Notes: generated by a model from the sequence alone, not told the origin. A DNA stretch of 64,000 nt from Paracoccaceae bacterium (GCA_021775315.1 JAJFIC010000064.1:62001-126000); one strand, 5' to 3'. Counted from the first letter of the stretch, positions 1 through 9,365 are shown. Numbers and translations: made by a program.

Positions 1-21
1 TCATGAAACAGGAGAGCTAGG

Positions 22-1140
22 ATGCTGATCGGTTGCCCAAAAGAGATCAAAAATCAAGAGTACCGCGTCGGGATGACCCCGTCAGCGGCACAAGAGGCCA
101 TTGCCCGAGGCCATTCCGTCATCATTGAAACCAATGCCGGTGCTGGTGCGGGCTTTCCCGATGACAGCTATACCGCCATCGGTGCAGAAATCGTTGACAC
201 AGCGGCCGAAATATTCGCCCGCGCGGAAATGGTGGTAAAGGTCAAAGAACCGCAACCAGCCGAGCGCAAGCAATTGCACGAAGATCAGATTCTGTTCACC
301 TATCTGCATCTGGCCCCGGACCCTGCCCAGACCAAAGACCTGCTGGACAGCGGCGTCACCGCTATCGCCTATGAAACCGTTACTGATCGCGCCGGTGGCC
401 TGCCACTTCTGGCCCCAATGTCCGAGGTCGCCGGACGGCTGGCCCCACAGGTCGGCAGCTGGACCCTGCAAAAAGCCAATGGTGGTCGCGGCGTCCTGAT
501 GGGCGGCGTTCCCGGCGTTCTACCAGCCAAGGTCGTCGTGATCGGCGGCGGTGTCGTTGGCACACATGCAGCCCGCATCGCGGCAGGCATGGGTGCGGAT
601 GTGACCGTGCTGGACATGTCGATGCCACGCATGCGGTATCTGGACGATGTCTATGGCGGCGTGTTCAAAACCAATTATGCCTCTCGGGGAAACACCGCTG
701 ATTTGATCCAAACCGCTGACATGATCATCGGCGCGGTTCTGATCCCCGGCGCTGCGGCCCCAAAACTGATCAGCCGCGAACAACTCGGCAGCATGAAGCC
801 CGGTGCGGCACTGGTCGATGTTGCGATTGATCAGGGCGGATGCTTTGAAACCTCGCACGCAACAACCCATGATGATCCGATCTATGAAGTTGACGGCATC
901 ATGCATTATTGCGTCGCCAACATGCCGGGCGCGGTTGCCCGCACTTCGACAATCGCCCTTGGCAACGCGACAATGCCATTCATGCTGGCGCTGGCCGACA
1001 AGGGCTGGCGGCAAGCCTGTGAAGACGACGCGCATTTGCTGAACGGGCTGAACACCCATGCTGGCAAGTTGACTTATTACGCGGTCGGCAAAGCCCTTGG
1101 GCTTGACGTTATCTCGCCCGCGCTGGCGCTTAAGATGTAA
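22..1140 (+). CDS. ald: Alanine dehydrogenase
   Basis: NAD-dependent enzyme that interconverts L-alanine and pyruvate plus ammonia in the cytoplasm. The 372-residue length is typical of Ald. The N-terminus MLIGCPKEIKNQEYRVG and the KVKEPQ stretch near residue 75, which holds the catalytic lysine in this family, are diagnostic. A Rossmann motif (VIGGGVVG) lies near residue 174, and YLHLAP near residue 95 holds the second catalytic residue, a histidine. A ribosome binding site (aggaga) precedes the ATG. A strong hairpin follows the stop, and the next gene converges on it. The usual Lrp-type regulator, if present, would lie left of the window. Confidence 0.97.
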   Translation: MLIGCPKEIKNQEYRVGMTPSAAQEAIARGHSVIIETNAGAGAGFPDDSYTAIGAEIVDTAAEIFARAEMVVKVKEPQPAERKQLHEDQILFTYLHLAPDPAQTKDLLDSGVTAIAYETVTDRAGGLPLLAPMSEVAGRLAPQVGSWTLQKANGGRGVLMGGVPGVLPAKVVVIGGGVVGTHAARIAAGMGADVTVLDMSMPRMRYLDDVYGGVFKTNYASRGNTADLIQTADMIIGAVLIPGAAAPKLISREQLGSMKPGAALVDVAIDQGGCFETSHATTHDDPIYEVDGIMHYCVANMPGAVARTSTIALGNATMPFMLALADKGWRQACEDDAHLLNGLNTHAGKLTYYAVGKALGLDVISPALALKM

Positions 1141-1152
1141 TATGAAACATAT

Positions 1153-1184
1153 GAACGCGGCCCAATCCTGAACGGGCCGCGTTC
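1153..1184. terminator. Bidirectional hairpin between ald and mscL
   Basis: An 11-bp perfect inverted repeat (GAACGCGGCCC and its complement) with a 10-nt loop sits between two convergent stop codons. There is no long T run, so termination may depend on stem strength. Confidence 0.7.
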
Positions 1185-1193
1185 AAACAATGA

Positions 1194-1622
1194 TTATTTC
1201 GCCAATGAATCCCTGATCTCGATCAGCAATTCAACCTCGGTCGGCCCAGCAGGCGCAGCCGGCGCTTCCGCCTCTTGTTCTTCCCGCTCCATCTTGGCTT
1301 TTAGCCGGTTCACAAAGCGTACAAGCAAGAACACCACCCAAGCGATAATCAGAAAATTGATCACGGCCATAATGAACGAACCATAAGCAAAGGTTGCGAC
1401 CCCGGCTTCGCGCGCCTCGGCAAGCGTGACATACTCGCCCCCTCCCAGCACAACAAACCAGTTGATGAAATCCACGCCGCCCATGAAAAGGCTGATGAAC
1501 GGGTTAATCAGATCCCCGACCATGGACTTGACGATCGCGGTAAAGGCCGCCCCAATTATAATCCCAACCGCCATGTCCATGACATTGCCCTTGGCGATGA
1601 ATTCCCTGAACTCTTTCAACAT
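1194..1622 (-). CDS. mscL: Large-conductance mechanosensitive channel
   Basis: Inner-membrane channel that opens under osmotic downshock to release solutes. From the ATG at 1622 the protein is 142 residues and begins [20 protein letters not shown], the classic MscL N-terminal helix and start of TM1. A second membrane span lies around residues 70-95, followed by a charged C-terminal helix. A GTG at 1649 in the same frame would add nine residues. The ATG is preferred because GGAG lies seven bases upstream of it and because it gives the family length. It is transcribed alone and converges with ald. Confidence 0.95.
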   Translation of the reverse strand: MLKEFREFIAKGNVMDMAVGIIIGAAFTAIVKSMVGDLINPFISLFMGGVDFINWFVVLGGGEYVTLAEAREAGVATFAYGSFIMAVINFLIIAWVVFLLVRFVNRLKAKMEREEQEAEAPAAPAGPTEVELLIEIRDSLAK

Positions 1623-1782
1623 TTTACGCTCCGTTTTTTTGCTGCTCACCGGGCCGATTCTGCTTCAGGCCGTAGGGTAAATCAAGGAAACTTGAGCAAG
1701 GGGCCTGTTAATGCCGCGACAGCACCCTTAGGTTCTGTCGACAACAATCACAAACCGCGCCCGGCGCGAATGGGACAAGCAC

Positions 1783-2487
1783 ATGAAAAACCTGTCAGAT
1801 TTTGAAATCACCAAGCGTTGGCCGCCAGTTCACGACGACCGCATTCAGCTATATTCCCTGACCACGCCCAACGGCGTCAAAGTCTCGATCGCGCTCGAGG
1901 AAATGGCCCTGCCCTATGACGCTCATCTGGTCAATTTCGGCAATGACGACCAAATGACACCGGAGTTCCTGTCACTGTCACCGAACAACAAAATCCCGGC
2001 AATCATCGACCCCAATGGTCCCGGCGGCACGCCGATGGGCCTGTTTGAAAGCGGCGCGATCCTGATCTATCTGGCGGAAAAATCCGGCCAGTTGCTGTCA
2101 GCCGATCCTGCCAAACGCTATGAAACCATCCAGTGGCTAATGTTCCAGATGGGCGGTATTGGGCCAATGTTCGGCCAGCTTGGATTCTTTACCAAATTCG
2201 CAGGCAAGGACATCGAAGACCCCCGTCCACGCCAAAGATATGTCGACGAGGTCGACCGCCTGTTAGGTGTGCTCGATCAAAGGCTGGAAGGCCGGGACTA
2301 CATCATGGACGACTATTCCATCGCCGACATTGCTGTATTCCCGTGGCTGAACGCGCTGGTCAATTTCTATAAGGCCGGTGATCTCGTCGGTTGGGACGAT
2401 CTGGATAACGTTCCGGCCTATCTTGACCGCTGCCTTGCCCGCCCGGCGGTTCAGCGCGGTCTGGTCAACCCGCCAAGACCAACCTGA
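1783..2487 (+). CDS. Glutathione S-transferase, YghU/YfcG-like (Nu class)
   Basis: Soluble thiol-disulfide oxidoreductase or GSH transferase of 234 residues. The N-terminal thioredoxin-like domain has the TPNG motif near residue 30, the position of the key Thr/Asn in YfcG and YghU, then SPNNKIPAI and the GSH-binding FESGAILIYLAEK near residue 90. The C-terminal helical domain includes YSIADIAVFPW, the N-capping Asp motif of GST folds. Family knowledge suggests disulfide reductase activity; the substrate is unknown. It is a single gene, and the next gene converges nine bases after its stop. Confidence 0.88.
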   Translation: MKNLSDFEITKRWPPVHDDRIQLYSLTTPNGVKVSIALEEMALPYDAHLVNFGNDDQMTPEFLSLSPNNKIPAIIDPNGPGGTPMGLFESGAILIYLAEKSGQLLSADPAKRYETIQWLMFQMGGIGPMFGQLGFFTKFAGKDIEDPRPRQRYVDEVDRLLGVLDQRLEGRDYIMDDYSIADIAVFPWLNALVNFYKAGDLVGWDDLDNVPAYLDRCLARPAVQRGLVNPPRPT

Positions 2488-2496
2488 ATTTGGCCG

Positions 2497-2940
2497 CTAA
2501 AGCGTGCCCTCAAGCACATATCGCAGCATCCTGACCACTTGTTCAGGATGTTGCGCCACGGCCATCGCGGCCGCATCCACCTCTTTCAGCGCATGCTGGT
2601 GCTCAGGCGCGTGCAGCACGATCAGCGATTTTCCAAGGGCAGCGGCATAGCCCGCATCAAAGGCCGCGTTCCACTGCTTGTACTTATCGCCAAACCGCAC
2701 AACCACCACATCCGCTTCCGAAATCGCTTTGCGCGTGCGGATCGCATTCAGGCTGGCACCCTTTCGGTCATGCCAGAATTTGTCAGGCTCAGCACCTAAT
2801 ATCGCAACGCCGCAATCATCTGATGCGCCGTGGTCGGTCACTGGGGCGGAAAACTCAACCGCCAGCCCCTTGGCACCCGTGATTATTTCATTTCGCCAAT
2901 CTGTGTGAATTTCACCTGACAAATAAACCTTCAAGACCAT
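2497..2940 (-). CDS. YtoQ family protein
   Basis: Cytoplasmic protein of 147 residues. I recognise the YtoQ family from the N-terminal VYLSGEIHTDWR and from SEADVVVVRFGDKYKQWNAAFDAGYAAALGK around residues 75-105. The fold resembles nucleoside 2-deoxyribosyltransferase-like proteins, but no activity is established for the family as far as I know. Its start overlaps the stop of the upstream oxidase gene by 10 bases, so the two are translationally coupled on the minus strand. Confidence 0.8.
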   Translation of the reverse strand: MVLKVYLSGEIHTDWRNEIITGAKGLAVEFSAPVTDHGASDDCGVAILGAEPDKFWHDRKGASLNAIRTRKAISEADVVVVRFGDKYKQWNAAFDAGYAAALGKSLIVLHAPEHQHALKEVDAAAMAVAQHPEQVVRMLRYVLEGTL

Positions 2941-4052
2941 CTCGTGCCTTCCTTTGCTCCAAGCATTTTACCCACATGTTCACCAATCGCCAGACACGCG
3001 GTCAGGCCCGGTGACTCAAATCCAAACAACTGCACCAAGCCGTCAACACCATGCACGTCCGGCCCCTGAAAGACAAATTCCTGTTTTGCATCCCCTGGCC
3101 CCCAGATACGCGGCCTGATACCCGAACTTTCCGGCTGCAACGCACCATCCGGCAGCCCCGGCCAATAGGCGCGGATTTCAGCCTCAAAACCCGGGATCAG
3201 CGATGGGTCAACCGAATATTCCACCTGATCCACCCATTGCATGTTCGGGCCAAACTTTACCCCGCCACCCAAATCCTGAACCGAATGCACACCAAGCGAG
3301 CCAACCTGCGGCATCGGATAAATCAAAGCCTCAAACGGCGACGCACCGGGAACCGAAAAATAGCTGCCCTTGGCCAGATTGCGCGTCGGAATGCTGCCCC
3401 TGGCCAACCCTTCGATGCCCCGCGCCACATCCCATGCGCCAAGGGCGGCGGCATTCACCAGATGCCGACACGTCAACGTCATCTCTTCGCCGCCAACATC
3501 CACAGCAAAACCCTTGGCCACCTGCCGCGCCGCAAGAAACGGCGCGTTTAACGCCAGCATCGCCCCGGCCTCTTGCGCCTCTCCTAACAGCGACAACATC
3601 AAACCCGGCGCATCAACAATGCCGCTTGAGGGCGACACCATCGCCCCGGCACAGGCCAGCGCAGGTTCGCGCTTGCGCGCCTCATCTGCGGAAATGACAT
3701 AAAGATCGTCCACCCCGTTCGCCGCACCGCGCGCAACCAGATCATGCAATTCATCAACCCGCGAAGCATCAGGCGCGACTGTCAGCTTTTCACAACGGGA
3801 ATGGCCGACATGACGACTGGCGCAATAATCATACAACATCGCCTTGCCGCGCAAACAAAGCCGCTGCTGATCTGACCCCTTGGGATAATAAATCCCGGCA
3901 TGAATAACCTGTGAATTGCGTGACGAGGTATGCTGGCCAATCGCAGCCTCGGTCTCAAGCACCAACACCTCATGCCCGCGCCTCGCCAGATACCGCGCTA
4001 TGGCCAAACCGATGACACCGGCACCAATGACAATCGTCTCAACGTGATCCAT
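2931..4052 (-). CDS. lhgO: FAD-dependent oxidoreductase, L-2-hydroxyglutarate oxidase-like
   Basis: DAO-fold flavoenzyme of 373 residues, starting MDHVETIVIGAGVIGLAIAR with a dinucleotide-binding GxGxxG near residue 10. QHTSSRNSQVIHAGIYYP near residue 43 is the signature of the LhgO/L2HGDH group, which oxidises L-2-hydroxyglutarate to 2-oxoglutarate. IRPRIWGPG near residue 315 and GLVQLFGFESPGLT near the end fit the same group. A longer frame opens at 4082, but the ATG at 4052 places the Rossmann motif at the usual distance. Coupled to ytoQ downstream. The symbol is by homology only; a related 2-hydroxyacid or glycerol-3-phosphate substrate is possible. Confidence 0.78.
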   Translation of the reverse strand: MDHVETIVIGAGVIGLAIARYLARRGHEVLVLETEAAIGQHTSSRNSQVIHAGIYYPKGSDQQRLCLRGKAMLYDYCASRHVGHSRCEKLTVAPDASRVDELHDLVARGAANGVDDLYVISADEARKREPALACAGAMVSPSSGIVDAPGLMLSLLGEAQEAGAMLALNAPFLAARQVAKGFAVDVGGEEMTLTCRHLVNAAALGAWDVARGIEGLARGSIPTRNLAKGSYFSVPGASPFEALIYPMPQVGSLGVHSVQDLGGGVKFGPNMQWVDQVEYSVDPSLIPGFEAEIRAYWPGLPDGALQPESSGIRPRIWGPGDAKQEFVFQGPDVHGVDGLVQLFGFESPGLTACLAIGEHVGKMLGAKEGTRWS

Positions 4053-4070
4053 GGCTAAAACTCCGCCATC

Positions 4071-4099
4071 ATTGTTCCACAAATACTCGCGCCGCAGGC
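4071..4099 (+). repeat. Intergenic AAATACTC element, copy A
   Basis: ATTGTTCCACAAATACTCGC lies between the lhgO start and the pheT stop. It matches the core (ATTG-n-AAATACTC followed by GC-rich sequence) of a family seen at about nine places in this window. Confidence 0.45.
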
Positions 4100-4158
4100 C
4101 AGCCGCGCAGCCTTGCTGCGCTAATGGAAATGGCGCGCCAGCGCCACCGCCAGATCAC

Positions 4159-6579
4159 TTAGCCGCGCAAAACACCGCCGGTGGCTTTCTCAACCTTGTC
4201 AATAATCTTGGCCGACACCGCCTCGATCTCCTTGTCGGTCAATGTCGCGTCCTTGGGTTGCAGGCGCACGGAAATCGCGATGGATTTTTTGCCCTCGCCC
4301 ATCTGCGCTACGGCCTTGGCACCCATGAACTGATCAAACACCGAAGCATCCGCGATCAACGCCTTGTCTGCACCCTTGGCTGCGTTCAACAGCGTCAACG
4401 CTTCGACCGTTTCATCAACAACAAAGGCGAAATCACGCTCCACCGCCTGCAAATCACTGATCACCAGCGCCGGGCGGGTGGCCGACTTGGCTTTGGGGAA
4501 AGGCGGGTTTTCAAGCCAGATGGTAAAGGCCACAGCCGGGCCTTTCACATCCATGGCGGACAACACCTTAGGATGAACCTCGCCAAAGCCGGCCAGAATA
4601 TTCTTTGGCCCCAACGACAATTGGCCGGACCGACCCGGATGCCACCATCCCGGTGCGTTTCGCTGCACCATAAGTTTGGCGGGGGCACCGATGGCCGACA
4701 AAACAGCCTCGGCATCGGCTTTAGCGTCATAAACATCAACTGCGCGTCGGGCGCCATGAGGGTCGCGCGGCCCGGTATAGCCAACCAGCAGACCGCTGGC
4801 TTGCATAAGCTGTTGGCCCGGCTCACCGCCCTGAAACGCCGGGCCCACCTCGAACAAGGCAAGGTCAGCAAAACCGCGTGCCTGATTGCGCGCTGCGGCC
4901 TGCAAAAGCGGCGGCAGCAAATCGGGGCGCATATGGCTCATCTCGCTGGAAATCGGGTTGGCCAACTTGGTGCAGTCTTCACCACCGCCAAACATCAGGG
5001 CCGATGCATGATCGACAAATGTGTAGGTCACACATTCGTTATAGCCAAGGGCCGCAATCTGTCGCCGCGCGGCAGTTTCGCGTCGTTGCATCGGGGTTAG
5101 AATTGCCCGCGTTACACCAATTTCAGCCCGTGCCATCGGCTTGCCTTCAAGCTTGGTCAAGGACGCGATGCGCGCGATCTCTTCAACCAGATCAGCCGGA
5201 CCTTGCACATCGGGGCGCCATGTCGGCGGCGTCACGTCCGCGCCATCAATGGTAAAACCAAGTGCCGTCAGCGCGCGTTCCTGCTCAACAGCGGCAATGT
5301 CCATGCCAACCAGCGACGACACGCGGTCGGTATCCAGTTTGTAACTGCGCGCAACGTCAGGCACCGCCCCGGCAATCACCAGTTCTGACGGTTCGCCACC
5401 GCAAAACTCCTGTATCAGGCGGGTTGCCATTTCCATACCAACCGGGGCCGACGCGGGGTCAATGCCGCGCTCGTTGCGATACCGCGCGTCCGAGTTGATC
5501 TTGTGCTTTCGCCCGGCTGCCGCAATGTGGATCGTGTCAAAAAACGCCGCCTCGACAAAGACATTCACCGTTTCCGCTGTGCAGCCCGAGGCCAGACCGC
5601 CCATGATGCCACCAATGGACTCAGGGCCATTGTTGTCGCAGATCAGAACCTCGGTTCCGTCAAATTCATAGGTTTTTTCATCCAGCGCCAGCAGGGACTC
5701 GCCCGGTTTGGCCATCCGAACTTCGATGTTGCCTGCAACTTTGTCGGCATCAAACACATGCATCGGGCGATTGCGGTCATAGGTCATCAGGTTGGTGACA
5801 TCGACCAAAGCTGAAATCGGGCGCAATCCGATGGCGCGCAGACGGTCCTGCACCCATTGCGGCGAGGGGCCATTTTTGACACCGCGAATATAGCGACCGA
5901 CAAATAGCGCGCATGGTCCGTCTTTCACATCCGCGTTCAGAGAAACCGAAATCGGACTGGCGAATGTCCCGGGAACCGTCTCGATCGCGGGGGTAATCAA
6001 TGTGCCAAGACCACGCGCTGCCAGATCACGCGCAATACCGGCAACACCCAGCGCATCCGGGCGGTTTGGCGTAATGGCGATGTCGATCACCGGATCGTTG
6101 CGGTCGGTGTAGTCAATGAACCGCGCGCCCATCGGCGCGTCCGCAGGTAAATCAATGATGCCGTCGTGATCGTCTGACAGCATCAGTTCACGCTCTGAAC
6201 ACAGCATACCGTTAGACGCCTCGCCCCGGATCACGCCGGGTTTCAGATCAACCCCGGTGCCCGGAACATGGGTACCAACCGGGGCGAACACCCCGACCAG
6301 ACCGGTGCGCGCATTTGGGGCACCACAGACAACCTGAACCTCTTCACTGGCCGCATCGGGACCGTTCGGCCAGGTTTCCACCCGGCACAAACGCAAACGA
6401 TCCGCATTGGGATGCTGCTTGGCCTCGATCACGCGGCAGATCCGAAAATCGCCCAGCGCGTCGGCAGGGTTTTCAACACCCTCGACCTCAAGCCCGAGAT
6501 CGGTCAGAGCATAGAGGATATCGTCCAGCGGCACCTCGGTTTCGAGGTGAGTTTTCAGCCAGGAAAGGGTGAATTTCAT
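4159..6579 (-). CDS. pheT: Phenylalanyl-tRNA synthetase beta subunit
   Basis: Beta chain (806 residues) of the alpha2-beta2 enzyme that charges tRNA-Phe. It begins MKFTLSWLKTHLETEVPLDDI. An EMAP-type tRNA-binding domain follows around residues 40-150 (VIEAKQHPNADRLRLCRVE). Then come the B3/B4 editing region, B5, the inactive class II core, and a C-terminal FDX-ACB anticodon-binding domain (ERDFAFVVDE to the end). Length is normal. It is the last gene of a minus-strand run pheS, secreted protein, GNAT protein, pheT, so the two subunit genes are not adjacent. Confidence 0.98.
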   Translation of the reverse strand: MKFTLSWLKTHLETEVPLDDILYALTDLGLEVEGVENPADALGDFRICRVIEAKQHPNADRLRLCRVETWPNGPDAASEEVQVVCGAPNARTGLVGVFAPVGTHVPGTGVDLKPGVIRGEASNGMLCSERELMLSDDHDGIIDLPADAPMGARFIDYTDRNDPVIDIAITPNRPDALGVAGIARDLAARGLGTLITPAIETVPGTFASPISVSLNADVKDGPCALFVGRYIRGVKNGPSPQWVQDRLRAIGLRPISALVDVTNLMTYDRNRPMHVFDADKVAGNIEVRMAKPGESLLALDEKTYEFDGTEVLICDNNGPESIGGIMGGLASGCTAETVNVFVEAAFFDTIHIAAAGRKHKINSDARYRNERGIDPASAPVGMEMATRLIQEFCGGEPSELVIAGAVPDVARSYKLDTDRVSSLVGMDIAAVEQERALTALGFTIDGADVTPPTWRPDVQGPADLVEEIARIASLTKLEGKPMARAEIGVTRAILTPMQRRETAARRQIAALGYNECVTYTFVDHASALMFGGGEDCTKLANPISSEMSHMRPDLLPPLLQAAARNQARGFADLALFEVGPAFQGGEPGQQLMQASGLLVGYTGPRDPHGARRAVDVYDAKADAEAVLSAIGAPAKLMVQRNAPGWWHPGRSGQLSLGPKNILAGFGEVHPKVLSAMDVKGPAVAFTIWLENPPFPKAKSATRPALVISDLQAVERDFAFVVDETVEALTLLNAAKGADKALIADASVFDQFMGAKAVAQMGEGKKSIAISVRLQPKDATLTDKEIEAVSAKIIDKVEKATGGVLRG

Positions 6580-6658
6580 ACGCGTGTGCTTTCGTCAGAA
6601 CCTATCGCGCCGTCAATAACGCAAAGGGCCGGAAGGGGAAAGACGGTTTTGCACCGGA

Positions 6659-7141
6659 TCAGGCGCAATGACACCCAACGCGTTCAAACCGTTGTTCAGC
6701 CACGACGCTGCCCCAGGTTTGGCTTTCGGTTTCATCGACCAGCACGAAACCGAATTCCTCATAAAGCATCCGCGCCGCATCAAGACCACGAAATGTGGTC
6801 AGAAAACACGTTTTGCCAAACTGATCCAGATGCTGCACCGCACGTGCCATCATCGCGCGACCAATACCAAGACCGGGCTGGTTCACAATAAACCACCTAA
6901 GATGTGCCGTATCCGGGGCATCCGGATCGTGCAGATCAAGGATCAATGAGCCCAGAAAATCAGACCCCTGCCACGCCGAAAGAACCAGATCGTCAGGCAT
7001 GGCACGTTCCAGAAACCCGCCGCATTCCCGTGCGACTTTGGCCTCAAAAAACACCCCGAAACCCCAGTTTTTGGCGTAATATGCGCCGTGTGCCGCGCTG
7101 ATATTCCCCAGCAATCCGGCCTTAAGGCCAGATTTCAACAC
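6659..7141 (-). CDS. GNAT family N-acetyltransferase
   Basis: Acetyl-CoA-dependent acyltransferase of about 160 residues, target unknown. The GNAT fold shows in LVLSAWQGSDFLGSLILDL, then LRWFIVNQPGLGIGRAMMARAV (the Q/R-x-x-G-x-G/A acetyl-CoA loop), then LDAARMLYEEFGF near the C-terminus. The start is uncertain. The frame runs up to an ATG at 7228, inside the upstream gene and without a ribosome binding site. The GTG at 7141 begins just before conserved sequence, but it too lacks a clear Shine-Dalgarno. It sits between pheT and a secreted-protein gene in what looks like one transcription unit. Confidence 0.8.
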   Translation of the reverse strand: MLKSGLKAGLLGNISAAHGAYYAKNWGFGVFFEAKVARECGGFLERAMPDDLVLSAWQGSDFLGSLILDLHDPDAPDTAHLRWFIVNQPGLGIGRAMMARAVQHLDQFGKTCFLTTFRGLDAARMLYEEFGFVLVDETESQTWGSVVAEQRFERVGCHCA

Positions 7142-7161
7142 CCAATCATTCTGCTGCTGGT

Positions 7162-7560
7162 TTATTTTACGTCTCCGCGCAGGGTCACATCCGGATCGGC
7201 AAAACATGAGCCAAGCTGCATCGTCCATCCGGTTGGAAAGGCAGGGCCGTCAAAAATAACCTTAACCCGTCCCCAGGAACTGGACAACAGGCCTTCGGGT
7301 GATTGCATTTGCGCCCGGCACGGCCCGATTTCGTCTGATATCCAAAACCCTGTATGAGTGCTGCGATCGTTGTAATTCCCGGCAAGTCCCGGCAGATAAA
7401 TCAGGCCGAACACGTCATTCAATGGCACTGACAGCACCGCCATGCCGTCGGTTTCACGTTGGTAAACCACGTCACCCAATTCGGTCGTCCAGACTTCATC
7501 AGCCTGTAGGCTGAGCGGCAAAAGAGCGATAAAAGCAGTCAAGATCAGGTGGCGTAACAT
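7162..7560 (-). CDS. Small secreted protein of unknown function
   Basis: A 132-residue protein with a Sec signal peptide (MLRHLILTAFIALLPLSLQADE, likely cut after QA), hence periplasmic or exported. I recognise no domain. The mature part has two cysteines (IGPCRAQ and GSCFADP) that could form a disulfide. The frame extends to 7617, but the ATG at 7560 gives the clean signal peptide. It lies between pheS and the GNAT gene on the same strand. An unrelated secreted protein in the middle of a Phe-tRNA synthetase unit is odd. Confidence 0.72.
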   Translation of the reverse strand: MLRHLILTAFIALLPLSLQADEVWTTELGDVVYQRETDGMAVLSVPLNDVFGLIYLPGLAGNYNDRSTHTGFWISDEIGPCRAQMQSPEGLLSSSWGRVKVIFDGPAFPTGWTMQLGSCFADPDVTLRGDVK

Positions 7561-7665
7561 CGGCAAGGTCCTTTGATTATGTGCGACCAGTTTGACCCAA
7601 GCCGCGCGCGTGGGCAAGACATGCCGCCAATTTTCCAGATTTTGCCGCGCCCGCGTCAGCCGGTT

Positions 7666-8745
7666 TTACCGGTTCAACCCGCCGTGCAAATTCGGCTGAT
7701 CAAGCGTGCTGAAACCGTAATGGCGCAACCAGCGTAGATCGCTGTCAAAAAACGCCCGCAAATCCGGGATGCCGTATTTCAGCATGGCGATGCGATCGAT
7801 ACCCATGCCAAAGGCAAAGCCCTGAAACGCGTCGCTGTCAACACCACCGGCGGCCAGCACTTTGGGGTGCACCATGCCTGAGCCGAGCACCTCCATCCAA
7901 CCGTCGCCTTCGCCGATCCGAAGCTGGCCATTGACCCACGAGCATTGAATATCAACCTCAGCCGATGGTTCCGTGAACGGAAAGTGGCTGGCGCGGAAAC
8001 GGGTTTTGACTTTGATGCCAAAAAAGGCGCTAAAGAATTCTTCCAGAACCCATTTAAGGTTTGCCATCGACAAATCCGTGCCCAGCGCCAGCCCCTCGAC
8101 CTGATGGAACATCGGGGTATGTGTCTGGTCGTAATCTGCGCGATAAACCCGGCCCGGCGCGATAATCCGGCACGGCGCGCCGAATTCCTGCATATGGCGG
8201 ATCTGCACGGGGCTGGTATGTGTGCGCAGCACATGCGGCGGGCGGTCGTCGCCTTCGGCACGGTGCATGTAAAACGTATCCATTTCGGTGCGCGTCGGAT
8301 GTTCCGGTGGGATGTTTAGCGCGTCAAAGTTGAACCAATCGCTTTCAACTTGCGGCCCTTCGGCCACCGAAAATCCCATGTCGGCAAAGATTGCGGTGAC
8401 CTCTTCGCTGACTTGCGACACCGGGTGAATGGTGCCTTGCCGCGCCGGGCGGCCCGCCAATGTAACGTCCAGCCATTCAGTACGCAGGCGTTCTTCTAAC
8501 GCGGCGTCGCCAAGGGCGGCTTTGCGCGCAGCAAGGGCTGAATTAATCTCGTCTTTCAGGGCATTCAGCGCCGGGCCAGCCACTTGCCGTTCCTCGGGCG
8601 TCATCTTGCCAAGTTCGCGCATTTTCAGCGCCACTTCACCCTTTTTACCAACGGCGGTCAGGCGCAGGTCTTCTAGCGCGCTTTCGTCGCTGGCGGCCAT
8701 GATGCCATCAAGGTACTTTTTCTTCAGTGGTTCAAGGCCGTCCAT
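7666..8745 (-). CDS. pheS: Phenylalanyl-tRNA synthetase alpha subunit
   Basis: Catalytic alpha chain of 359 residues. An N-terminal coiled coil (about 1-90, [18 protein letters not shown] onward) is followed by the class II core: [25 protein letters not shown] (motif 2 region) and [18 protein letters not shown] (motif 3). The frame opens at 8805, but the ATG at 8745 matches the family N-terminus. It heads the minus-strand run that ends in pheT. A sizeable gap separates it from the thioesterase gene upstream, so a promoter is likely there. Confidence 0.97.
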   Translation of the reverse strand: MDGLEPLKKKYLDGIMAASDESALEDLRLTAVGKKGEVALKMRELGKMTPEERQVAGPALNALKDEINSALAARKAALGDAALEERLRTEWLDVTLAGRPARQGTIHPVSQVSEEVTAIFADMGFSVAEGPQVESDWFNFDALNIPPEHPTRTEMDTFYMHRAEGDDRPPHVLRTHTSPVQIRHMQEFGAPCRIIAPGRVYRADYDQTHTPMFHQVEGLALGTDLSMANLKWVLEEFFSAFFGIKVKTRFRASHFPFTEPSAEVDIQCSWVNGQLRIGEGDGWMEVLGSGMVHPKVLAAGGVDSDAFQGFAFGMGIDRIAMLKYGIPDLRAFFDSDLRWLRHYGFSTLDQPNLHGGLNR

Positions 8746-8808
8746 CGTAGATCCGTTTTCTGAAATAATCTCGGCGACTGCTATCACACAGGCGCGCGAT
8801 TGCAAGTC

Positions 8809-9264
8809 TCAGCCTTTGATGTGTTGGCGATCTGTGACCGTCATCATGGTCGCTGACATCGACGCAATCAGTTTTTCGCGGCCCGACTGAATACCATAGG
8901 CCAGCCCTTCGCAAACCGTGATCGTGCGTCCGGGTTTTTGCACCTGACCGACAAACCGAAAGTGATCACCAATGCCAGGCGCCAGCAGGTTGATCTTGAA
9001 CTCGATCGTCAGAACCCCGCTATCGGCAGGCATTAACGAGGCCGCGGCAAACCCACAGGCCGTGTCCATCATGGTCGAGGTAACACCGGCATGCAAAAAC
9101 CCGTGTTGCTGGGTCAGGCTGGCATCAAACGGCAGTTCGATCACAAAACGCCCCGGTTCTACCGAACCCTGCACGGCCCCCAAGGTTTTCATATAGGGTT
9201 GGCGATCAAAGCTGGCGGTGACGTCTGCTATGAAATCGGGGTTCTTGGGGGTCAAGTTTGTCAT
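8809..9264 (-). CDS. PaaI-type acyl-CoA thioesterase
   Basis: Hotdog-fold thioesterase of 151 residues. The motif HGFLHAGVTSTMMDTACGFAA around residues 52-72 matches the PaaI/YbgC-type catalytic region (HGG/A...D), and LTIEFKINLLAP near residue 92 is the next conserved strand. Members hydrolyse acyl- or aryl-CoA esters; the physiological substrate here cannot be read from sequence. Single gene, with a palindromic intergenic element directly upstream of its start. Confidence 0.85.
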   Translation of the reverse strand: MTNLTPKNPDFIADVTASFDRQPYMKTLGAVQGSVEPGRFVIELPFDASLTQQHGFLHAGVTSTMMDTACGFAAASLMPADSGVLTIEFKINLLAPGIGDHFRFVGQVQKPGRTITVCEGLAYGIQSGREKLIASMSATMMTVTDRQHIKG

Positions 9265-9269
9265 GGTGT

Positions 9270-9320
9270 CAATCTAAAGCGCAATCCGAAAAGTGGGAAC
9301 CGGTTTTTGGTTAGATTGCA
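9270..9320. repeat. Dispersed palindromic element (AAGTGGGAACCGG type)
   Basis: Imperfect palindrome: CAATCTAA pairs with TTAGATTG at the ends and CCGAAAA faces TTTTTGG around a GTGGGAACCGG core. From memory, the core CCGAAAAGTGGGAACCGGTTTT is a common intergenic repeat in Rhizobiales and related alphaproteobacteria. It lies between the thioesterase start and the rplT terminator. Confidence 0.6.
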
Positions 9321-9334
9321 CACCCGCTCAAACA

Positions 9335-9365
9335 AAAAGCCCCGCTGCAAATGCGCGGGGCTTTT
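9335..9365. terminator. rpmI-rplT terminator
   Basis: Perfect 11-bp stem AAAAGCCCCGC / GCGGGGCTTTT with a 9-nt loop, about 35 bases after the rplT stop. T tracts flank both sides, so it can act in either direction. Confidence 0.9.

Noticed and set aside
4051-5100. 349-codon plus-strand frame opposite pheT
   Set aside because: Shadow frame in a GC-rich gene. It crosses the pheT stop with no motif.
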